From NCBI GenBank assembly GCA_947626495.1, contig CANQSJ010000009.1, positions 1 to 64,000 on the forward strand: a DNA stretch of 64,000 nt, read 5' to 3'. The position numbers were made by a program, and so were the translations under genes. The DNA is from an uncultured Oscillospiraceae bacterium (GTDB lineage: Bacteria > Bacillota > Clostridia > Oscillospirales > Oscillospiraceae). Shown one piece after another: positions 57,474-64,000 of the stretch; the stretch's first letter is position 1; every line of letters starts with the position of its first letter. Below the pieces are notes generated by a model. The model saw only the letters and a program-made list of their open reading frames with translations, was not told the DNA's origin and did no database searches.

Positions 57474-58535
57474 TTACAGGATTATCAGCTCTTTGGGGGC
57501 TTTTGTCAGATTCTCGGCCGCGCCGTCGTGCAGCCAGAGCATGTCCTCGATGCGCACGCCGAACCGCCCGGGCAGATAGATGCCGGGCTCCGCGGAGATG
57601 ACTGCGCCCTCGGGCAGGGGGGCGTCGTTGCCCGGCCGGGCGCCGGGGTTTTCATGGATCTCCAGACCCAGGCTGTGGCCGAAGCCGTGGCCAAAATACT
57701 CCCCGTAGCCCGCGTCGGCGATGACCTTCCGGCCCGCCTCGTGGACGTCCCTGCCGGGCACGCCGGGGGCGGCGGCGGCGATGCCCGCCAGCTGGGCCTG
57801 CAGCACCGTGTCATAGACCCGGCGCATCTCCTCCGTCACGTGGCCCACCGCCACGGTGCGGGTCATGTCGGAGCAGTAGCCGTTGTAGAGGGTGCCGAAG
57901 TCCATGGTGATAAAGTCCCCGTCCTTCACCACGTTCTCCCCGGGCACGCCGTGGGGCATGGAGCTCTTGGGACCGGTGACCACGATGGGGTCGAAGGAGT
58001 TGCCCTCGCCGCCGTATTTGTACATCCGGTAGACCAGCTCCGCGGCGATCTGCTTTTCCGTCATGCCGGGCTTGATGAGGCCCAGCACCTCGTCCAGGGC
58101 CTTCTCCGCGATCCGCTGGGCGGCGATGATGCTGTCCACCTCGTCCCGGTCCTTGCAGGCGCGCAGCCCCTCCACGATGCTGCCGTCCGGGTCCAGGGGA
58201 ACGCCCAGCGCCTGCTCCAGCCAGGTCCACTGGCTGTGGCTGAGCCGGGAGGGACAGGCGGCGGCCCGGCGCAGGCCCAGCTGCGCGGCCAGCTCGCCCA
58301 GCATGGCGCCCAGGGGGTGGCCGTTGGAGGTGCAGCGCACCTCCATGTCCCGGATGGCGGCGCTGGCCGCCTCCACATAGCGGGAGTCGGTGATCACCCA
58401 GGCGCCGTCGCGGGTGATGACGGCGGCGCCGTCGTCGATGTGAAAGCCCGAGGCGTAGCGGATGCTGACCGCGTCGGTCATAACGAGGGCCTCATGGCTG
58501 CCCAGGGCCTGTTGGATCTGTGATACGTGTGACAT
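57474..58535 (-). CDS. Xaa-Pro peptidase (M24 family)
   Basis: 'NSFDPIVVTGPKSSMPHGVP', 'TMDFGTLYNGYCSDMTRTVAVG', 'GHGFGHSLGLEIHENPGARP'. Confidence 0.95.
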   Translation of the reverse strand: MSHVSQIQQALGSHEALVMTDAVSIRYASGFHIDDGAAVITRDGAWVITDSRYVEAASAAIRDMEVRCTSNGHPLGAMLGELAAQLGLRRAAACPSRLSHSQWTWLEQALGVPLDPDGSIVEGLRACKDRDEVDSIIAAQRIAEKALDEVLGLIKPGMTEKQIAAELVYRMYKYGGEGNSFDPIVVTGPKSSMPHGVPGENVVKDGDFITMDFGTLYNGYCSDMTRTVAVGHVTEEMRRVYDTVLQAQLAGIAAAAPGVPGRDVHEAGRKVIADAGYGEYFGHGFGHSLGLEIHENPGARPGNDAPLPEGAVISAEPGIYLPGRFGVRIEDMLWLHDGAAENLTKAPKELIIL

Positions 58536-58575
58536 GGGTAGAGTCTCCTTTTATGTTGAATGTTTTTATGCTCTG

Positions 58576-59535
58576 TCAGATGCCGTCGGCCAGGTCCGCG
58601 GCGAAAATGCCCCCGGCGCCGCCGGAGAAGAGGAACAGCACGTTGTCCGTGGGGCGGAAGGCCCCCTCCCGGGCCATGGCCAGCAGCCCGGCGAAGGCCT
58701 TGCCCGTATAGACCGGGTCCAGGAACAGCCCCTCGTTCTCCGCCATCAGCCGCACCGCGGCCATGCCCTCCGGGGAGGGGATGGCGTAGCCGGGCCCGCA
58801 CATATCCCGCAGGTGGATATCCCCGGGGCCCAGGGAGACGTCCGCCTGGAGCAGCGCCGCCGTCCGGCGCATGATGTCCAGGGTGATCACCTCGAAGGGG
58901 TCGGTGTCCACCATCATGCCCGTGACCTGGGTCCGGGGCAGGAACAGCTTCGCCCCCAGGGCCAGGCCCGCGTGGGTGCCGCCGCTGCCCTCGGCGCAGA
59001 CGATGTGCTGGAAGGGGACGCCGCCCTCGGCGATCTCCCGGGCGCAGGCCACATAGCCCAGCGCCCCCACGGGATTGGACCCGCCGCAGGGGATCTTGTA
59101 GTAGGGCAGGCCCATGGCCTGACCCACCCGGTCCATCTCGTCGTATATGTCCTGATAGTCGTCCGTGTCCAGAAAGCGCACGTCCGTGCCCATCAGCTTT
59201 TCCAGCAGCAGGTTGCCCCGGCAGGCGGTGACGCCCCGCTTTTTCAGGATCAGAATGGGCGTCATGCCCAGCTTTTTGGCGCAGGCGGCCGTGAGCATGG
59301 CGTGGTTGGACTGGGCCCCGCCGGTGGTGAACACCACCTGGGCGCCCTGGTCCCGGGCCTCCGCCAGCAGAAACTCCAGCTTGCGGACCTTGTTGCCGCC
59401 CAGCCCGACGCCGGTCATGTCGTCCCGCTTGATCCACACGTTGGTGCCCAGCAGCCGGCTGATGTTCTCCAGCCGCTGCACCGGCGTGGGCAGCACGGCC
59501 AGAGAGATCCGGCTGAATTCGTTCAGATCTTTCAT
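58576..59535 (-). CDS. PLP-dependent D-cysteine desulfhydrase / ACC deaminase family
   Basis: 'TPVQRLENISRLLGTNVWIKRDDMTGVGLGGNKVRKLEFLLAEARDQGA', 'TTGGAQSNHAMLTAACAKKLG'. Confidence 0.93.
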   Translation of the reverse strand: MKDLNEFSRISLAVLPTPVQRLENISRLLGTNVWIKRDDMTGVGLGGNKVRKLEFLLAEARDQGAQVVFTTGGAQSNHAMLTAACAKKLGMTPILILKKRGVTACRGNLLLEKLMGTDVRFLDTDDYQDIYDEMDRVGQAMGLPYYKIPCGGSNPVGALGYVACAREIAEGGVPFQHIVCAEGSGGTHAGLALGAKLFLPRTQVTGMMVDTDPFEVITLDIMRRTAALLQADVSLGPGDIHLRDMCGPGYAIPSPEGMAAVRLMAENEGLFLDPVYTGKAFAGLLAMAREGAFRPTDNVLFLFSGGAGGIFAADLADGI

Positions 59536-59561
59536 CCTGTCCTCCCGATGATTTTTATGCC

Positions 59562-60923
59562 TCACGCCGTCCAGGGACCGGACCAGTCTACCCCGTCGAA
59601 CAGGGCCGGCAGGCCGCCGATGGTGAAGAACACGCTGTCCACCTGGTCCAGGGCGGTGAGGGACGCGGTCATGGACCGGACCGCGATGGCCCGGTGCTCC
59701 GCCGGCAGCGAGGCGAAGAAGCTCTCCGACAGATCCACCGTGCAGTCCGCGCCGTAGGCGATCACGCTGCCCACGGTGCCGCTACCGGAAAACAGCGCCG
59801 GATATCCCGGCTCCGCCGCGGTGAGCAGCGCGGTGAGCACCGCCTCCGGCACGGAGTCATGCTCGCCCACGCTCACCCGCCAGGGCAGCGGCTCCACCGC
59901 ATCCAGCCCCGGCAGGGGCAGATAGAGGTCCACGTCCAGCTCCCCCCGGTCCCCGGCCACGGGGCCGATGGCCTCCTCGTACCGGCCGATGGGCTGGGCC
60001 AGGGAGCGGTAGACATACCGGTCCACGATCTGGCCCTCCACCAGAAGCTGCACGCTGTCCACCTGGGGCAGAGCGGTGAGGGAGTCCACGATGGAGTAGA
60101 TCGCCAGCCGCTCCCCCACGGCGGTGTCGGGCCGGCCGGTATAGAACGCCTCCGACAGGTCCACCGTGCACACGCCGCCCTCCGTCTGGCAGGAGAGCAG
60201 CTCCGTCCCCGCGGGGATGGCGCTGCGCAGCTCGGCGCTGTTGGGGCCCCGGAGCAGCTCCTCCATCACGTACCGGTCCGCGGCGGCGTCCTCGTCCAGG
60301 GTCAGACTGTGGTACTCGCTGATGAGCCGGCGGTCGTCGCCGTCGGCGAAATACAGCCGCAGCTGCCGCACATAAGGGTCGGTGTCCGTGGCCAGCAGCA
60401 GCGCGGCCTCCGGCACCAGGCCGGAAAACAGGATTTGGTCCGCCGCCGTCACCGTGACGGCGTCCACCCCGTCCAGCTGGCACAGCGTCAGGGTCAGGGC
60501 CAGGGCGGCGGCGGAGCGGTCCATGTCGTCCGCGTCCAGAAAGCCGTCGCTCAGACGCACCGTCACCAGGCCCCGCTCCAGGGACCAGTCCTCCACGGCC
60601 ACGCCCTGGGGCAGGGCGCAGGCCAGCCCCTCCGTCCGGCTGGGGGAGGCGAACAGGGCGATGGCCGCGGCCAGCTCGTCCGGCGCGTCCTCCGGCGGGA
60701 GGAGGACCTCCCATCCGGTGAGGGACCCGTCCGGGTCCGCCCGCTCCGCCGCCCCGGGGTCCACCGGGGTGAGCCGGCAGATCGACAGCGTGCCCTCCTC
60801 CTGGCCGCCGTCGGTCTGCTCCCAGGGCAGATCGAAGGGAAGTTGGAGGGAGCCGGCGTCGAAGGCGCAGCCTCCCAGCAGCAGCGCCGGCAGCAGCGCC
60901 AGCGCCAAAAGCCGTTTTTTCAT
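59562..60923 (-). CDS. GerMN domain lipoprotein
   Basis: Lipobox 'ALLLGGC'; two GerMN-like modules with 'ADRYVMEELLRGPNSAELRSAIPAGTELL...VCTVDLSEAFYTG' and 'CTVDLSESFFASLPAEHRAIAVRSMTASLTALDQVDSVFFTIGG'. Confidence 0.88.
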   Translation of the reverse strand: MKKRLLALALLPALLLGGCAFDAGSLQLPFDLPWEQTDGGQEEGTLSICRLTPVDPGAAERADPDGSLTGWEVLLPPEDAPDELAAAIALFASPSRTEGLACALPQGVAVEDWSLERGLVTVRLSDGFLDADDMDRSAAALALTLTLCQLDGVDAVTVTAADQILFSGLVPEAALLLATDTDPYVRQLRLYFADGDDRRLISEYHSLTLDEDAAADRYVMEELLRGPNSAELRSAIPAGTELLSCQTEGGVCTVDLSEAFYTGRPDTAVGERLAIYSIVDSLTALPQVDSVQLLVEGQIVDRYVYRSLAQPIGRYEEAIGPVAGDRGELDVDLYLPLPGLDAVEPLPWRVSVGEHDSVPEAVLTALLTAAEPGYPALFSGSGTVGSVIAYGADCTVDLSESFFASLPAEHRAIAVRSMTASLTALDQVDSVFFTIGGLPALFDGVDWSGPWTA

Positions 60924-62269
60924 GGCCGGCCTCCCTTCTGCCGGTACAGGGGGAAGGAGACGGTGAAGACGGTGCCGCCCTGCTCCCGCCGGTCCACCCG
61001 GATGGAGCCGCCGTTGGACGATACCGCGTCGTGGACGATGGCCAGGCCCAGGCCGCTGCCGCCGCTGGCCCGGGAGCGGGCCTTATCCACCCGGTAAAAC
61101 CGCTCGAAGATGTGGTCCATATCCGCCTCCGGGATGCCGATGCCCGTGTCCGACACGGTGAGCACCGCCGCCTCTCCCTCCGGCCGCAGCCGGATGGACA
61201 CGGTCCCGCCGGGGACGTTGTATTTGACGCCGTTTTCCGCCAGGTTGAAGATGATCTGATAGATGTCGTCCGCCGCGGCCAGCGTCACGCAGCCCTCCGC
61301 CAGCTCCGCCTCGATTGTCACGTTCTGGCTGGCGGCCAGAGGCTGCAGCAGCGGGAGGGTGCGCTCCGCCACGGCTCCCACGTCCACCGGCTCCCGCTGG
61401 CGGACGGAGAGGCCGGCGTCCAGCTTCGTCAGATTCATCAGCTTTTCCGTGATCCGCTGGAGCCGGTCGGCCTCGCTGCCGATGTCCCGGGCGAACTCCC
61501 GGGTGGTGGGGCCGTCCATGGCGTCGGACTGGGCGATGCTGTCCGCCAGCAGCCGGATGGCGGCCAGGGGCGTGCGCAGCTCATGGGAGGCGTCGGACAC
61601 GAACCGCCGCCGCACCTCTTCGGTGCTCTCCAGCCGCCCGGCGAGCACGTTGAACTCCTCGGACAGATCCGCCAGCTCGTCCCGGCCCCGGACCCGGACC
61701 CGGGAGGAGTAATCCCCGCCCCGGACCGCGTCCATAGCGGCGCTGAGCCGCTTGATGCGGCGGGTGAGGGTGGAGGCCAGCACGAAGATGATGATGAGTC
61801 CCGCCCCGCCGAACAGGGCGGACATGTTCCCCAAATTCCGCTGCAGTCCCGCGATGATCTCCCCCTGGGACTGGTCGTATTCATACAGGAACACCGCGCC
61901 CATAATGACGCCGCCGGCGGCCACCGGCGTGGCGCACCGGCTGGTGAAGGCCCCCTCGGCGTGGGAATAGGCGCAGGAAAACCAGGCGTATCCGTCCAGC
62001 GCCCCGGCCACCTCGCTCAGCAGGGCATAGCGGCCCACGGCGCTGTCGTCCTGGTCGGTGTCATAGAGGATCCGCCCGGTCTGGTCGGTGACCAGCATCC
62101 GGGTGACCGGCGCCACGTCCAGCAGCCGGACCACCTGCTCCACCGATTCCGTGGTCAGCACCTCCAGCGCCGACAGGGAGCTGGAGATCACGGAGCCCTG
62201 GGACTGGAGGGCGCTGCGCTTGGCGTCAATCACCATGTCCCGGCTCACCAGGATCGGGTAGATGTTCAC
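60920..62269 (-). CDS. Sensor histidine kinase with HAMP domain (N-terminus probably extends to ~62350)
   Basis: H-box 'RRFVSDASHELRTPLAAIRLLADSI', N-box 'IIFNLAENGVKYN', G-boxes 'DTGIGIPEADMDHIFERFYRVDKARS'; HAMP; reading frame stays open upstream of the GTG. Confidence 0.9.
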   Translation of the reverse strand: MNIYPILVSRDMVIDAKRSALQSQGSVISSSLSALEVLTTESVEQVVRLLDVAPVTRMLVTDQTGRILYDTDQDDSAVGRYALLSEVAGALDGYAWFSCAYSHAEGAFTSRCATPVAAGGVIMGAVFLYEYDQSQGEIIAGLQRNLGNMSALFGGAGLIIIFVLASTLTRRIKRLSAAMDAVRGGDYSSRVRVRGRDELADLSEEFNVLAGRLESTEEVRRRFVSDASHELRTPLAAIRLLADSIAQSDAMDGPTTREFARDIGSEADRLQRITEKLMNLTKLDAGLSVRQREPVDVGAVAERTLPLLQPLAASQNVTIEAELAEGCVTLAAADDIYQIIFNLAENGVKYNVPGGTVSIRLRPEGEAAVLTVSDTGIGIPEADMDHIFERFYRVDKARSRASGGSGLGLAIVHDAVSSNGGSIRVDRREQGGTVFTVSFPLYRQKGGRP

Positions 62270-62354
62270 GAACAGCAGCAGCGCCGCCGTGAACAGGGAG
62301 AAGGCGGCGGCCAGCTTCGTCCGGACGGACAGGCCCCGTTTCTTCGGTTTTTTC

Positions 62355-63038
62355 TCAGTCCTTGAAATAGTACCCCACGCCCCACTTGGTGATGATATAG
62401 GCCGGCTCGGCCGGATTGGGCTCCAGCTTCTCCCGCAGCCGGCGGATGTGTACGTCCACGGTGCGGATGTCGCCCTGGTAGTCGTAGCCCCAGATCAGGT
62501 CCAGCAGGCTCTCCCGGGAGTAGACCTTCCCGGGGGAGCGCATGAGCAGCTCCACCAGGTCGAACTCCTTCACCGTCAGATCCACGGGCCGGCCGTCCAC
62601 CTGGGCGGAGCGGCGCTCGGTGTCGATGACGATGGGGCCCCGGGCCAGCCGCCCCTCCGGCTCGCCGGCGGCGCTCTGGAGATTCGCCCGGCGCAGCAGG
62701 GCCCGGACCCGGGCCTTCAGCTCCAGGATGTTGAAGGGCTTGGTGATGTAATCGTCCGCGCCGTATTCAAAGCCGATGAGCTTGTCGGTGTCCTCGCTCT
62801 TGGCGGTGAGCATGATAATGGGCACGGTGGAGAACTCCCGGATCTTCATGCAGGCTGCCAGCCCGTCCAGCTTGGGCATCATCAGGTCCAGGATGATGAG
62901 GCCGTACCCGCCGGCCCGGGCCATGTTCACGGCGGTCAGGCCGTCGTAGCAGGCGTCCACCTCATAGCCCTCGCTCTCCAGATTGAATTTGATGCCTTTG
63001 ACCAGCAGCTCCTCGTCGTCCACTACCAGGATCTTCAT
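62355..63038 (-). CDS. OmpR/PhoB-family response regulator
   Basis: 'MKILVVDDEELLVKGIKFNLESEGYEV', 'LIILDLMMPKLDG', wHTH 'LRREKLEPNPAEPAYIITKWGVGYYFKD'-type C-terminus. Confidence 0.96.
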   Translation of the reverse strand: MKILVVDDEELLVKGIKFNLESEGYEVDACYDGLTAVNMARAGGYGLIILDLMMPKLDGLAACMKIREFSTVPIIMLTAKSEDTDKLIGFEYGADDYITKPFNILELKARVRALLRRANLQSAAGEPEGRLARGPIVIDTERRSAQVDGRPVDLTVKEFDLVELLMRSPGKVYSRESLLDLIWGYDYQGDIRTVDVHIRRLREKLEPNPAEPAYIITKWGVGYYFKD

Positions 63039-63053
63039 AACCGCGCTCCTCGC

Positions 63054-63407
63054 TCAGAATTCGATGTATGGGGCGATGGCCTCATAGGTGGCCGGGCCGA
63101 TGCCCCGGACGGCCATCACGTCCTCCGGCCCGGCGAAGGGGCCGTTGTCGGTCCGCCAGGCAATGATCCGCTCCGCCAGCACGGGCCCCACCCCGGGCAG
63201 CTCCTGCAGCTGCTCCGCCGTGGCGGCGTTCAGGTCCAGTCCGCCCGCCCGCTCCGCCAGCGCCGCCCGGTCCGGGGCGGCCAGGGCCATGGGGCCCGGC
63301 CCGCCGTCCAGGGCGTACCACACCACCGTGCCCGCCGCCAGAAGGGCGGTCACGGCCCACAGGACCGGCCGGAGAGAGCTCTGTTTTCGGACTGCCTTAT
63401 TTTGCAT
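63054..63407 (-). CDS. ComEA-type helix-hairpin-helix DNA-binding protein
   Basis: TM anchor, then 'LDLNAATAEQLQELPGVGPVLAERIIAWRTDNGPFAGPEDVMAVRGIGPATYEAIAPYI'. Confidence 0.9.
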   Translation of the reverse strand: MQNKAVRKQSSLRPVLWAVTALLAAGTVVWYALDGGPGPMALAAPDRAALAERAGGLDLNAATAEQLQELPGVGPVLAERIIAWRTDNGPFAGPEDVMAVRGIGPATYEAIAPYIEF

Positions 63408-63509
63408 AAAAGTTTAAGAAAGATAGAGGTTGCTTTTCCCGGGGTTTTTTTTTATAATAAGTCAGAGTGACCTTCGCCCTTATCATAACATACTTTCCCG
63501 GAGAATGAC

Positions 63510-64000
63510 ATGAAAAAATTCAAGCTGTTGTCCTTTCTTCTGATCATATCGATGTTTGTCACCCTCCTGGCCGTGCCGGCGGCGGCGGTGCCCGAGCCGT
63601 CGGTGAGCGCCCAGGCCGCCGTGGTCATGGACGCGGACACCGGGGACGTGATGTACCAGCTCAACGCCGACCAGCGGTTCTCCCCGGCGGAGATGACCAT
63701 GGTGATGACGGCGCTGATGACGGGAGACGCCATCCAGGAGCGGTCGGTCGCCCTGTCCGACCAGGTCACCGCCTCGGAGGAGATCTATTACAACGTGACG
63801 GACAACTCCGTCACCATGGACCCGGCCATGAAGCCGGGGGAGACCCTGTCGGTGGAGGATCTGCTGTACGCGCTGTTTCTGCAGTCGTCCACCGAGGCGT
63901 GCAACGCCCTGGCGGAGCACGTGTCCGGCTCGGTGAACACCTTCGTGGCCGGGATGAACCGGCGGGCCCAGGAGCTGGGGTGCACCAACACCCACTTCGT
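63510..64000 (+). CDS. D-alanyl-D-alanine carboxypeptidase family protein (PBP5/DacF fold, catalytic motifs apparently lost; truncated by window end)
   Basis: Signal peptide; 'SAQAAVVMDADTGDVMYQLNADQRFSPAEMTMVMTALM...LSVEDLLYALFLQSSTEACNALAEHVSGSVNTFVAGMNRRAQELGCTNTHF'. Confidence 0.85.
   Translation, partial: MKKFKLLSFLLIISMFVTLLAVPAAAVPEPSVSAQAAVVMDADTGDVMYQLNADQRFSPAEMTMVMTALMTGDAIQERSVALSDQVTASEEIYYNVTDNSVTMDPAMKPGETLSVEDLLYALFLQSSTEACNALAEHVSGSVNTFVAGMNRRAQELGCTNTHF

Overview
High-GC chromosomal window that looks like a Gram-positive anaerobe of class Clostridia (Oscillospiraceae-like; taxonomy is inferred from gene content and style only). It starts in the 3' end of a 23S rRNA gene followed by 5S rRNA and ends inside a D-Ala-D-Ala carboxypeptidase-like gene. 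About 50 convincing protein genes were read. Main blocks: an AAC(6')-like/APH-like pair; pheA behind what looks like a complete Phe-codon attenuator; the rnfCDGEAB operon; a nucleoside-salvage block (udk-tdk plus a BMP/ABC transporter); uvrB; a ~12 kb sugar-acid catabolic island (two split UxaA-type dehydratases, KDG permease, DtnK/DUF1537 kinase, PdxA2-like dehydrogenase, two hydrolases, PrpR-like and LysR regulators); chromate transporters; initiator tRNA-fMet; an ACP + hexapeptide acyltransferase pair; mutY; pyrR; efp; and a response regulator-histidine kinase-GerMN lipoprotein operon resembling MtrAB-LpqB in layout. No CRISPR array, prophage or intact insertion sequence was recognised. The most interesting items are the phe leader-peptide attenuator, the sugar-acid island with a GAFTGA-less PrpR-type regulator and repeated TGTTTA-N-TAAACA operators, the carboxypeptidase-like protein lacking SxxK, and the RR-HK-GerMN operon. 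All family calls come from reading motifs by eye; no database search was run.
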